Origin: Nephrocerus scutellatus
Lineage: Eukaryota; Arthropoda; Insecta; Diptera; Pipunculidae
Assembly: GCA_947095585.1 (NCBI GenBank)
Contig: OX352765.1
Span: 78,723,976 to 78,787,975, forward strand
Direction: 5' to 3'
Length of the DNA: 64,000 bases
The notes beneath the pieces were generated by a model. It ran no database searches and was not told the origin of the DNA. It was given only the letters and a program-made list of their open reading frames with translations. Positions 35,556-46,264 of this stretch are shown here, piece by piece. The stretch's first letter is position 1. Every line of letters starts with the position of its first letter. The position numbers and the translations under genes were made by a program.

Positions 35556-35705
35556 AAATACCAGAACCCAACATTTCAAATCTTCCTTTTATCCGAGAGT
35601 CACATCGGTGTGGAATCAATTAGTCGACTCTGTGTTTCCCGAAACTTTTAATTTGCAGGCCTTCAAAAATATATGTCAAGGTTTTTTGTAATTTTCCCTG
35701 ACCAT
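35556..35705 (+). mobile_element. C-terminal scrap of a family C-type LINE
   Basis: The DNA from CAGAACCCAACATTTCAAAT through GGCCTTCAAAAATATATGTC closely follows 49525-49650 of the long RT frame (AACCCAACACTTCAAATCGT, GTCGACTCCGTGTTTCCCGA). It holds only the last 45 or so codons, with frame changes. Confidence 0.75.
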
Positions 35706-35763
35706 GATCTATTGATAAAAGCATTTGGACTCGCGTCGTTTTTAGTTTCGAGTTTGTTTTTCA

Positions 35764-35982
35764 GAGAGTCAGAGAGAATTCCGTAAAATATTTGTATGGG
35801 AGCCCCCCGACCTTGAGGCCCGAGGGTCCCCAAATTTTAATAGAAAGTGTTGTCATCGAAAATACACATTTGTGCAAAGTTTGAATAAAATCGGGCTTTA
35901 AAAAGTCGGTTGAAAATTGATCACAAAATTATACCAGCCATCCAACCAACCGGCCACGGACACGCGAAGTTGATATAGAGAA
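35764..35982 (+). repeat. Dispersed repeat F, copy 1
   Basis: Contains TATTTGTATGGGAGCCCCCC, GGCCCGAGGGTCCCC, AGAAAGTGTTGTCATCGAAA, an ATACACATTTGTGCAAAGTT segment and AATTGATCACAAAATT. It ends TTGATATAGAGAATT. The same order recurs at 60145-60415 (same strand) and inverted at 46265-46455. The function and superfamily are unknown. Confidence 0.8.
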
Positions 35983-36129
35983 TTAAAAAAAAAATAAAAA
36001 ACAAGTATGTATATGTAAAAAAAACTTGTTTTTCGGGTACAAACTTGTATGTCTATATCGACACACGCCACACGCCATACGCTACACAGTCGTTTTATTT
36101 TAACATTCGGACTTGAGCAGCCCCACATT

Positions 36130-36565
36130 CTGTCTATGAGCCCACACCAATTTTGTTAAGGTGATACCGCAAGCCATGATGACCTGTTCCAGCTTTTTAA
36201 TGTTATCTATGTTTAGATTAGGGATTTCCTTATAGTAAAAGGGTCTGAATAATTGTTTGGATTGCCTCAGCCCTGTAACGTTATCCCAGTGGGCCAGACG
36301 AAGTTTGAGTTCCGAACAATTTATCAGTGCTGTTGCGGCAATCCAGCTGATACCACAGTAGTGTTCAGGTCCTATGAACGCAGATTCCGAGCCAGCCCTA
36401 TCTAGTACGTCTGCAGATTCGTTGCTTTGAAATCCCTGATGACCAGGACCAACCGATTTTCACTCTGTTGTGTATGGCAAAAGATTGCAGTGCATCGTAA
36501 CTGTTTTTACCTAATAACGAGTCCATTAAGTTGGACCTGGCTATCTGAAAAGATATATAATATAG
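36130..36565 (-). mobile_element. LINE RNase H-domain fragment
   Basis: The minus strand reads VGPGHQGFQSNESADVLDRA, matching the W.PGH.G..GNE.AD.LAR core of retroelement RNase H (the Asp of NE.AD is kept), then SAFIGPEHYCGIS. A trailing segment (SELKLRLAHWDNVTGLRQSK) is typical of the region after RNase H in I/LOA-type elements. It is isolated from any RT of the same family and broken by frameshifts. Confidence 0.65.
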
Positions 36566-36581
36566 CGGCCTTCATTCCTTT

Positions 36582-36641
36582 ATCATGATCATCATATTTG
36601 GCTCTACAACCGGTATCGGGTCCTGTCCTCCCGCAAAAAGT
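36582..36641 (-). mobile_element. Orphan 3' end of a family A LINE
   Basis: On the minus strand it reads GCGGGAGGACAGGACCCGAT and ends GAGCCAAATATGATGATCAT, the family A terminus. About 60 bp remain, directly between two other LINE fragments. Confidence 0.75.
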
Positions 36642-37320
36642 CTACGTCGAAATTTTTTATGTGCGAGTCCCATCTGAAGTTACAGTCAATTGTGATCGCT
36701 AAGTAGTTATAGGAACTTACTTCTTCGATACATAGTACAGTCGTTCCGGCTGGAAAATCATGTTTTGGTAAGTAATGCCTATGTTATCTGGTTGACAGTC
36801 AGGTCCACAGATGTGCATCAGTTTCGTTTTTGACACATTTATGACAAGACCATTGTCGTGTGACACCATCTTACAGCCTTGTCATTGCTTGCATTATTTG
36901 TTTCGCGGTATCTAGCGATCGATGTCTTACTACAATGTCTTTATCATCGACGTACGCAAAGTGAATACTTTCTGTGTAGACTAGCAGCAGCTTTTTTGTG
37001 CATATAAAAAATAGTAAAGGACCCAGTTTTCACCCCTGTGGTACGCCGTATTCAATCACCGTCGTTTCAACGTAGTTTCCAGACATTTTTACTTGGTGTG
37101 AATGTCAAGTAACCAGCTGGCTAAAGATCCCCTAATTCCTACCCTATACATAGCCTCCAGTAGCCTATGATGATCTAGGGTGTCAAAAGCTAGATGAACG
37201 TAACCAAGACGTGATGATTTTTGTTGAGGCTCACGTTGACCGTATTTGTTAATTTGCCTAAGAGCTTGTTCGTGCTTTTATTTTTTTGATAAGCAGATAA
37301 GCATATTGATTTGCTCAAAG

Positions 37321-37629
37321 CACAGAATAATAATAATAATAATAATATCGGCGCGACAGACCATGCGGTCCAAGGACTGACTTCTCGCAACCATTTGTGT
37401 TGAGCATGCATATTTTTGCACACAAATGGAGGGGACCTACAATTTAATGCCGGATCCGAACGGCGAATTGAGAAGCTTTCAGTGACAAGTTATTACTCTC
37501 GGACGTTTGTCAAACTTTCGCGAGAGATGGGACACCGTGAAAAATACTTTGGTGTTACTGGGATTCGAACCATGAACCCCCTGCTCAGCAGTCCATGCTC
37601 CTATCCACTGAGCCACGGCACCCACGGAA
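37321..37629 (-). mobile_element. tRNA-derived SINE (type 1) nested in family I LINE
   Basis: On the minus strand, GTGCCGTGGCTCAGTGGATA carries the A box and GGTTCGAATCC the B box. The tail is CGATATTATTATTATTATTA. CACAGAAT (37321-37328) against CACGGAAT (37622-37629) is a likely imperfect 8-bp duplication. The head holds an ATGGACTGCTGAGCAG segment like the other copies. Confidence 0.87.
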
Positions 37630-38240
37630 TACCTGCCAACAAATTCGTTAAGCCGTTGCTCAAGACAGTAAGTAAGATTGATATTGGCCTGTAGTTTTCA
37701 AGGTTACTTTTTGCTTCACTCTTGTAAATCGGACGTACAATAGCCGTTTTGAGTGTTTTTTGGTATTACACATTGCTCCAAGCTACTATTGATTATTTTT
37801 GTGTGTATAGGTCCAAGAATTTCTGCATTTTGCTTTAAATCAACTGGGCTTTTTCCCATCAAAGGCCGGTGCCTTACTTGCGTTTAACTCACTTTTGTTT
37901 GCTGTATATATATTGAGTTCCTAATGCTGCTATTCACATGATTTGAGGTAGTGTTTCCGCATCAATGGATTATTTTTTTTGCGAACTCATCGATAACCTC
38001 ATTGATATTTTTATTGGTAAAATTCTTAACGACCCGCTGGTCCAATGAAATTTTGCCTCTTCCAATTATTTCGTTAACAAGTTTCCAGGTTTTTCGAGGA
38101 TCCCCTCTAACGGTTGCGAAGGTTCTTTTGTAAAAGTTACTTTTGCTTAATTGCATTTCTTTATTTAGTCTTTTACGGTACTGCTTGTATTCTGCTTCGT
38201 ACATTGTGCTAAGTCTGTTATTTTTCCATCTTCTGTACAG

Positions 38241-38735
38241 TTAGTCGCGCATCCTACACTTCTCTTTCAGCTCAATTGTTATCCACAGGTGTTGAATTCT
38301 ATCTCTTTTTTCACCGGCTCTGACTGTCGCACACTTATATATCTCATTCAGTTTTTCGGCGAAGTTTCTATAAATTACGACGATATTCTGCTCCAGAAGT
38401 ACAGGTTCCCAGTCAGTGAATTTTTTAAATGCGTTTACGACATGATCCCGAATCCGCTCTTTCTTGTTTCTGTTTAGATTAGTCTCTATTTTTGTTAACG
38501 TTTCGTAGAAGGTTGCGTAGTGGTCTGATATGCAGGACTTAATCAGCCCCGAAAGCATAGACTGCGCATGTATGCTTACTAGGATCTGATCAATTAGTGT
38601 CGCGGTACCGATTCGTATATCCCGGTGGGTTGGCTCCTTAATGACATTGACCAGCCCCTTTGCAGCCATCATCTGCACATAGTCATTTACTACCTCTCTG
38701 TTAATATCGAGGATGTTTAGGTTCATGTCGCCCAT
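38241..38735 (-). pseudogene. Family I endonuclease C-terminal frame, 164 codons
   Basis: Starts with ATG (complement of 38733-38735). GDMNLNILDIN (2-12) is the conserved GD.N motif of the endonuclease. Residues 27-55 hold VNVIKEPTHRDIRIGTATL followed by IDQILVS, the TR..T.L.D......D region. SDHYATFYETL (70-80) carries the catalytic SDH. After about residue 90 it is linker. The upstream half of the domain continues in another frame to 38950. The motifs are intact here, but the frame is cut on both sides. Confidence 0.8.
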
Positions 38736-38960
38736 TATAACTACGTCGTCACTTTGACACCTTTCCTGGTCAATGGTGAGTTCTAACTTATTGATGGAAC
38801 TTCTCTCGATTAAGTCCGGTGGTCTATAAATCGCAGTTATAAATTTTTGTTTCGGTTTTTCGTTACATTTTATGCTTATGCTCTCAAAGGATACTGTGAT
38901 GTTAGTAAGTCTCTCATAGCTTATGTTATTTTTAATAATGCTTGACTGTCACTACATATT

Positions 38961-40124
38961 GTGAAGTTTCTTCCTAGTATTTATCTTTATCCAGGTAATT
39001 AATTCACTTTGCATGTTGTAAAATAGCGAGAATATTTCTTTACACTTTACAAGTGCGGACGATCTACTAAACGCATGTTTCGTTGTGGAACAAAAGCAAA
39101 AGTATGCCTATTATTTATAGTTAAACGTTGGTAATAACAAAATTTAATCAAAAAGTAAACTAATTCATCTACAAGCACACTAATCGCTCATTCGAATTAG
39201 AAGCTGGAATTTCCCATTTTGCCACCGCGTGTAATCGATACTCGATCTTGTATCGTAGGTATGCGTTATATGTTTTGATTAGGTAGATAGACGGCGAATT
39301 TGCATTTTATTAATAATAGCATAACAAACAGGCACATACAACAACAATGACATACGACCAATGTACGTTAAAATATGAATCTAAAATTAGTTTGAAGTTT
39401 TAGCGATTTGTGAATAAATTTTCAATCCGAGCCAAGCTACGAGTAACTTTGACGGCACAGTTTTGTGTTTCATAACTATAGGCACTCGTGTAAGTTGTGA
39501 TCGGAATCTATGCGTCAATCGCTTGGCATTTTCCTAAGAGCGCCGAACTGATGTTAAGTATGGCGCTTCATCATCATTGGCTTCGTAGCTTAAATGGAAC
39601 CGATAGACCTCCACTTTACCACTTTATGAGGTGATGGTAAAATGCACGGCTGGTCGGTCGGTCGGTTGGTCGGGCGACATGACGGAAGATGTCTTAATTG
39701 AAAGTTTTCATTGTTGCAGTTATTTATTGGCGTTAGATGCGCTAATGGCTTTGTAATCCGTATCTGAGTGTTGTGCGTTTGTGTTCGAAAGCATAATTAA
39801 TGGGCCCATTAAGTTCTGAAGTTGCTGCATTCAATTGCCTCTATGTATTTGTGTCCATATGCATATGTAACTGATTCCGCAGCTCTGTCCATTTGTCACT
39901 GTCTATTTTCAAGTGGCATGCAGCAACACAATGCACACAAATCATCTTCAAGGTGATGAATCAACATCGAATAGGTTTTCTTTTGGAATTTTACTACATC
40001 TTTTTTTTGAGAATCTATTAAGATTAAGTTTGGGATTATCAACACCTGGTCGTGTGGTTTCTTATTTGTTTTGGAATGAGTAATTTCATAAATCTAAAAG
40101 CTTAAGGATACAAATAAGCTAAAG
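38961..40124. other. Unique DNA, no gene recognised
   Basis: The first 60 bases may be eroded 5' endonuclease of the adjoining LINE. GGTCGGTCGGTCGGTTGGTC lies at 39651-39670. I see no other motif. Confidence 0.4.
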
Positions 40125-40673
40125 AACAGGCGCAACTGTGTATTTAGGTCATGTTTATGAAGTGTTCAGCCCTTTTGCTTTTTCCTAACAAGGATTTTGC
40201 TAAGCTAACAACAAATTATTAATTATTTGACATTACTTAACATTCTAAGAAGATCACTCGCAAAGTCTTCTTAGAATGTTATAACGGAGTTGAGGTTGAC
40301 TCGACTCGTTTTGTCAAACCAAAGGAAGATTGATGGCAAGACTCGAGCTGTAAAGAGGTTTCTAGGATTAGAGAGGTATGCTTTCGGTTTTTTCAAAGCA
40401 AACCCTACTGAGGAAAACCGAACAAATTTTCAACGAGCCAGAAATGATCATCCTCGGCGAGTCAAATTCGCCTACGAACAAAAAACAGGCGCAACTGTGT
40501 ATTTAGGTCATGTTTATGAAGTGTTCAGCCCTTTTGCTTTTTCCTAACAAGGATTTTGCTAAGCTAACAACAAATTATGAATTATTTGACATTACTTAAC
40601 ATTCTAAGAAGATCACTCGCAAAGTCTTCTTAGAATGTTATAACGGAGTTGAGGTTGACTCGACTCGTTTTGT
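40125..40673. repeat. 190-bp direct duplication flanking a LINE scrap, with hairpin
   Basis: 40125-40314 and 40484-40673 are near-identical (one clear difference, ATTATTAATT against ATTATGAATT), offset by 359 bp. Each contains a 14-bp perfect hairpin, ACATTCTAAGAAGA with its complement 12 bp on (40240-40279 and 40599-40638). The 169 bp between them (40315-40483) match the family C linker at 41940-42110. Microhomology TGTCAAACC lies at the first junction. Confidence 0.93.
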
Positions 40674-40804
40674 GTTTGAAAAATGGCGATCATGAGATCT
40701 TAAAATACTTTTTTGTTATGGATTCTATTTGTATATGCTTTGATCGTTCGTAGGAAATTCACATGAATATATCACACTATTTTGAGATAAATAGAAATTA
40801 TGAA

Positions 40805-40985
40805 TTATGCTTAGCACAGCCACTCCATTTATCAGACTTGGCTCTCTCCGAATTTCACCTATTTCAAGACCGTAAGAAAATTTCTCATTTCTCATTCCAA
40901 AATCGATTGTGGCGTAGAAGAGCAAGAGCCTTTTCTGTAAGTTATATAATTGAAACATCGTTGGATAACGTAGTGCTTTAGAGTT
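40805..40985 (+). mobile_element. mariner transposase C-terminal fragment
   Basis: AQPLHLSDLALSEFHLFQ at 40815-40870 corresponds to the mariner motif HPPYSPDLAPSDYHLF; the third catalytic Asp position reads Glu. DRKKISHFSF follows. A frameshifted remainder runs to 40985. It has no termini. Confidence 0.7.
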
Positions 40986-41039
40986 ACTGGTGAATAAGTT
41001 CCGTTCTTGGAAAAGGAAGGAATAATAGATACACATGTT

Positions 41040-41590
41040 CGGATTCAGAGCTAAGTATGGCACAATCGAACAGGTCCACAGGGTAGTAGATGAGGCTAGA
41101 AAAGCCTACCATTATAGACAGCTGTACGGCTATGTTTCTTGATGTTGCACAAGCATTCGACAAAGTTTGGCACCATGGGCTCATCTACAAAATAAATAAA
41201 CTTTTGCCAGAAAACTTACACAAACTTCTTAAATCGTCGTACCTTCTTAGCCACTTCAAGATAAATTACAAATCCTTTACATCAAAAGACCACTGCATGA
41301 GAGCGGATGTCCCCGAAGGAAGTGTTCTTAGCCCACTCCTATACATATAATTTACATCAGACCTTCAGATGGACAACAACTTGACCATCTCTACCTTTGC
41401 GTACGACATCGTGATACTAAGCACCCACAACAACCCCCAAAACACCTTCTCATAACCTTAATAACTACATAAAGCGGGTCAAACTCTGGTTAACCACTTG
41501 GAGAATTATAGTGAATGAGACGAAAAGCACACTCATCAGTTTTGACCCCAGGCAAGAGGACTGCACACCTATCACTCCCAACAACACATT
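41040..41590 (+). mobile_element. Jockey-like LINE RT fragment (family D), catalytic Asp lost
   Basis: The open frame 41090-41350 reads CTAMFLDVAQAFDKVWHHGL, LPENLHKLLKSSYLLSHF and VPEGSVLSPLLYI (the usual VPQGSVLGP). After a stop come LTISTFAYDIVILSTH, where the FADD box reads FAYD at 41396-41407, so one of the two catalytic Asp residues is Tyr. It ends near 41560 in the thumb, right at a hairpin joining it to family C. It is inactive. Confidence 0.85.
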
Positions 41591-41611
41591 AATTGTTGAG
41601 AGTGATAGGTG
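41566..41611. repeat. Hairpin at a LINE-LINE junction
   Basis: CACCTATCACTCCCAACAA (41566-41584) pairs with TTGTTGAGAGTGATAGGTG (41593-41611), 19-base arms with two mismatches and an 8-base loop. The left arm belongs to the Jockey-like piece. The right arm starts the family C frame, so the inverted copy sits exactly on the breakpoint. Confidence 0.9.
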
Positions 41612-43480
41612 GGCATAAAGAGCCTAAAAGATTACCTGACATTGCAAATCATTCCGCAAACACCCTTGACTTGTTCCTTACCACTCGTCCTGACAATTAC
41701 TCCGTCAATGTGTTATCGTCTGTAGGCTCGTCAGACCATTGTGTATTATCAGCTAATTTCTCCTTAATAAACCAGGCAGTTAGAGAAAAAGCTCCCAAAG
41801 GGAAAACCAATTGGGACGGCCTTAACTACTTCTTTGGGAGTATTAACTGGTCGGTATTGTTTCGCAATGCCGTCGCTGATGCAATCATAAACAACATCAT
41901 TGGCATGAGAGAATTTATACCTTCCAGGAATAAGTCTGTCAAACCAAAGGAAGATTGATGGCAAGACTCGAGCTGTAAAGAGGTTTCTAGGATTAGAGAG
42001 GTATGCTTTCGGTTTTACATAGCAAACCCTACTGAGGAAAACCGAACAAATTTCAAACGAGCGAGAAATGATTCCAATGATCATCCTCGGCGAGTCAAAT
42101 TCGCCTACGACCAAAAATTGAGGCAAAAAATACTAAAATGTCCCAAATGTATTAACAATTTTTGGTCATTCGTAAAAAGAATTAAAAATACAGCCTCGTC
42201 GTCGATTCCAACGCTCGTTTATAATGATATACCAGTTGTCAGCTCGATAGACAAGGCCAATCTGTTTGCTGTGCATTTTGCAGCCAGCTCCACGCTTCCA
42301 GATTGTGCATTGCTTCCGCCTGTACCTCAGAGTATTGAACACTCTATGGGACAGATATTTATTCTAACTCGTGCAGTTGCTAAAGTTTTAAACGATCTTT
42401 ACACTCACAAATCCGCTGGGCCAGATGGTATTTCCTCATTAGCTCTGTAGAGGTGTTCTTCAAGCGGGCATTACAATTGCGAAAGCTTTTTCATCTTTCC
42501 TCCCCAGGGCTCTGTTTTGTCCCCGACACTCTTTCTCATTTTCATTAATGATCTCTTATCTGTGACTTCTTATCCAGTTCACTCTTTTGCTGACGACAGC
42601 ACTATCAGCTTGAGGAACGTCGCTCCACCTCTCATGTGGAACTCAAACAACTTCGTATGTTAAGTTCGTTAAATTCTGACATTGACAGCATAATACAATG
42701 GGGAGAAATCAATCGAGTAGAATTTAACGCTTCCAAAACCCAATGCTGTCTCCTGTCGTCCAAGCGAATCCCAAATCCCATGCCATTATCTATGAATGGC
42801 ACTTGCATCGTGGAAACTGAAAATCTCGTAATTCTCGGTCTGTGCGTCAACGACAAGCTTCGTTGGAATGACCATATATTTACCGTCGCCAAAAATGCTG
42901 CGAAATGTTTAGGTTTTCTAACCCGGTGCAAGAAATTTTTCACTCCCTCTGACCTGGCTACTGTCTACAAGGCCTTTATTCGCCCTAAACTTGAGTACAA
43001 ATGTCATATCTGGCCTGGTGCGCCTAAAACCACCTTGCATCAACTAGATAGAATACAAAAGCGTGCGATAAAACTTATCGGTGACGAAAACATTACGAAA
43101 TCAATTGATTCGCTTACTCACCGCCGGAACGTCTCCTGCTTGTCACTGTTATATCGCTTCTTCCACCAGCGGTGCTCAAGAGAAATAACCAGTTGCATGC
43201 CACCTCTCCTTGAATTCAACCGCAATACTCGTGGCGCTCTAAATTCACATCAGTTTACTCTTGAGCCCATCTTCGGGCGTACAGTTAAGTTTAGGGATTC
43301 GTTCTTCAGCCGTACAACACGTATGTGGAATTCTCTGCCAAGCTCTGTCTTTCCACATCACTATGATCCACAGGCATTCAAGACACAAGCTCATAGATAT
43401 CTCCTCTCTTCTTCTCTTTTTCCTTAACGCCCACGCTGTGCCAAGCATATAGCCGAACATAATAAGGGTGCGAACCACTT
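41597..43480 (+). mobile_element. Family C (CR1/Jockey-group) LINE, deleted copy with intact C-terminus
   Basis: Order: the endonuclease end (41593-41958: DIANHSANTLDLFLTTRPDN, then SSDHCVLSANFSL); a linker (41940-42110); CPKCINNFWSFVKRIKN and KSAGPDGISSLAL (RT fingers, 42118-42450); a deletion; PQGSVLSPTLFLIFINDLLS; and an intact catalytic box FADD at 42586-42597. A long open frame then encodes the thumb and C-terminus (42636-43427). The missing part is from GISSLAL to the PQG block, removing the YRPI, GF and FDKVW blocks. The 3' end holds the CCCACGCTGTGCCAAGCAT tail. Confidence 0.88.
42657..43427 (+). pseudogene. Family C RT thumb and C-terminal frame, about 256 codons
   Basis: The first ATG of the open frame is at 42657; the frame itself opens a little upstream with no ATG. 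It begins just after the FADD box with WGEINRVEFNASKTQCCLL (primer-grip region). Then come VILGLCVNDKLRWNDHI, AKCLGFLTRCKKFFTPSDL and YKAFIRPKLEYKCHIW. After the HRRNVSCLSLLYRFFH block it ends with a conserved RMWNSLPSSVFP motif. No stops occur over 770 bp although the upstream RT is deleted, so decay is recent or the copy was deleted on insertion. Confidence 0.85.
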
Positions 43481-43481
43481 T

Positions 43482-44850
43482 TCGCGTGCGCAAATTATAA
43501 ACAAATTTAACTCGGTGCTAACGATATCCATATTCCCATCCGAGTGGAAGAAAGCTAAAATTATCCCAATACCAAAGAATAAAATTCTAGCATGACGGAT
43601 TATAGACCAATTACTATTCTTACTTTTCTGTCAAAAGTCTTATCATGTCACAAATCAGTAGATATCTCTCAGAAAACCAACTTCTGTACTCAAACCAATC
43701 AGGATTTTGACCAACTGCTGTTTTATACATTTCTGATGAAGCGCGGAAGTCTTTAGATAAAAATTACCCCACTTTTCTAATTCTTTTAGATTTTTCGAAA
43801 GCATTTGTCACCGTAAATCACTCGATTCTGTGCAATAACTCTTCTCCTCATACTTAAAAGGAAGGCAACAATGTGTGGTAGTTGGTGAAAAGCCTTTACG
43901 TTTTCGCAAAGTCCGGAACGGTGTACCACAAGGATCAATCATAGGCCCAACACTGTTCTCGTTAAATGTGAACGAACTACCTAAAGCAATTAGGCATTGT
44001 TCAGTTTACATGTATGCGGACGATGTTCAACTTTTCATAAGTTGTCCTAGGAATGCGTTTGATGACACTATACATCTAATAAATGAAGATTTGTCAAGCG
44101 TGAATGACTGGTCCCTAAAACATGAGCTACGTTTATAATCAAAAAAGTCGCAGGTGCTAGTTATACATCGTAGAGTTCTTGATGTATCTGAACTTCAATC
44201 TGTAAAAATTGGTAATAGTCCGATCATGTGGGCTGATACAGCTAAACCGCCTAACTGATCTTTAATCGCACGCTTTCTTAGGACACACATATAAATAATA
44301 ATATCGGTAAAGTGTATAGTGGATAACAATGTGCGCCAGTCAGTAGTTTCTACCTACAAAAACCAAGTTGATGTTGGCAACAACTCTTCTGTTGCTAGTA
44401 TTACTCTATGGTTGTGAAATTTTTATGGGTTCCGATCACAAGAGTAAGAAAAAACTTAACGTTCTGTATAATAACATCGCTCGGTATATTTTTTTAGTTG
44501 GAAATATGGTGACCATGTTTCGAGATTCTCTAAGCAGATAAGTGGATGTTCCTTTGAAAACCTTTTAAAAAATAAGTCCCTATGTTTACTAAGAGGCATA
44601 TTGAATACGCGTCAGCCAGAATACCTATATGATAAGCTGCTACCTCTCCAATCTCGGAGGTCTGTCATGTTGGCTCAACCCAGGTACTCATGTCAACTGT
44701 CCGAACACCAACTTTTTGTTCAAACTATTCGATTGTGGAACTCTTTGTCAATAAAGCTTAGAAGAATTGGAAAATGTGAATTAATGTTGGACGGCCAGAA
44801 CTGCCAAAATCATATCTATGCCTTAATAGAGAGCAATTTTAATTAAAATT
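43482..44850 (+). mobile_element. Family E LINE RT copy, decayed
   Basis: SIFPSEWKKAKIIPIPKNK (43525-43582) is RT fingers. A palm block (FLILLDFSKAF-like, out of frame) lies near 43780, and the open frame 43875-44138 follows: KVRNGVPQGSIIGPTLFSLN, then MYADDVQLFISC with YADD at 44013-44024. The thumb reads LATTLLLLVLLYGCEIFMGS near 44365-44430. The C-terminus (44601-44846) has NTRQPEYLYDKLLPLQSRRS and TIRLWNSLSIKL. The catalytic box is intact, but at least four shifts occur. Related pieces lie at 57.6-58.3 kb and at the window end. Confidence 0.82.
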
Positions 44851-46260
44851 TACGTTATTTTTGTTCAAATTTAAAGTTAACTCGATTTTTTAAGAAAACA
44901 TCCTTACGTTTTCTTACTTAGGAGTACATACTCGTATTTAAATGAAACTCCTCCCATATTATCCACTCAACAGTTACGCCTTTTATTGATTGGCGTTTTT
45001 TTTGTTGTCCTCAAATTATTTAATTAATTATTCATATATGCCTGCTAATTAATTAATATTTTAATCCAAAACCTCAGATACGACAAGTGTCTGTGCTGAA
45101 CTATATGTGGGTCAATGCTTGTGTGGTGGTAAGATTACGGCGCCATTTTCATATCTTTACAACATCACATCACCTGAGCTTAGCTATTTAACTCTAGATT
45201 ATGATTATTTTAATCGTATTTGAATGACAATACAGCAAAACTTGAAAGATACGTTGATTAATATAAAAAAAAATTCTACCACACCGCGAGAAAAGGTCAT
45301 AACTGTCTCTCATAGATATTTAATGGCCAACAATGATATCCGGATTGATCGACTATGAAATTCTATACAGCAAGCCAACGCGAGCCACCACATTTTTGCC
45401 TCAATCATTTGCATTCGGTTCGAAAATTTAATCGAAAATTGTCATTGCGTAAAAGAAACCTTTAAAAATTATGTAAATTTTTGGAGTTGTTGTCATTTTT
45501 TGTCACAGTATAATTTGATGTATAAGCAGGAATAAAGCGACAATTCGCTTCATATTTTTCTCATCATTATTAACGAATCGTGCGTATCGAATTTCCTCGT
45601 ACAGTGCGTAGACGCTTGAAATGGTAATGTTCCATCATTTGGTTTTTATTGCAAATGAAAGCGCTTCAAATTCCTATTAAAGCTCAGAAAATTGATCTTA
45701 AACGCGATAAATATATGGGGAGAAACATAAAAGATGAGATTGCAATCTACGAGTGAACGAGTTTAACGACTATCTCGTAGATATTGCGTAAGAAATGGAA
45801 AAATATTGTCACAGATCAGCCAGAAACGAGCTAGACTCAGTTTGCAGTGTTGATTAATTACAAGCACACTTACAGCTACTACTAGCTTGGAAATTGTCCA
45901 GGTTTCATGTCATCTTAGCATTCACAAATCAGCTTGGTTCGGTTCGATGGTATTTTTCCAATAGCTCTAAGTCATCATCTCTCCTAGTTTTCTTTATGCT
46001 GTCCGATAGAGAAACGATGATGATGCTGATGAAAAATTTACGTAAATTCTGTTCTGACCGGCAGTGCAGTTTCGTGGGCATTAGCGATAAACTGACTTTC
46101 TGTATCTTTAATTGAAGTGGTGGTGTTGACGGCTAAAAGTCTTAAATTTGCCAGAATAATGTTGGTGTTCCTCTAGGCTCTGCCTTGTTTCCGATACTTT
46201 TTGTTACTCTTTCAGCAACGATTTCTTGTTCTTTAGTTCAAACCTAAAATGGGGTTTGTG
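44851..46260. other. AT-rich unique DNA, no gene recognised
   Basis: AATTAATTAATTATTCATAT-type runs lie at 45017-45060. The frame at 45894-46115 has no motif. I see nothing else. Confidence 0.4.
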
Positions 46261-46264
46261 CTAA

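Larger units (their letters stand above)
36645..38960 (-). mobile_element. Family I (CR1/L2-like) LINE with EN and YVDD box, carrying a SINE
   Basis: Minus-strand order: an endonuclease (38240-38950: ISIKCNEKPKQKFITAIYRP, VVIMGDMNLNIL, then the catalytic-type SDHYATFYE at about 38510); a linker with KLYRRWKNNR and YRKRLNKEM; a domain at 37962-38204 (KTWKLVNEIIGRGKIS); RT pieces at 37640-37950; a SINE interruption; the palm AFDTLDHHRLLEAMYRVG near 37150-37195; and YVDD at 36943-36954. The thumb (VSSYNYLAITIDCNFRWDSH) lies near 36660-36720. The GVPQG block is decayed. The C-terminus is absent. Stops and shifts make it inactive. Confidence 0.8.

Noticed and set aside
40125..40673. LTR retrotransposon with 190-bp LTRs
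   Set aside because: The ends lack TG...CA, no primer-binding or polypurine site is seen, and the interior is a LINE scrap.
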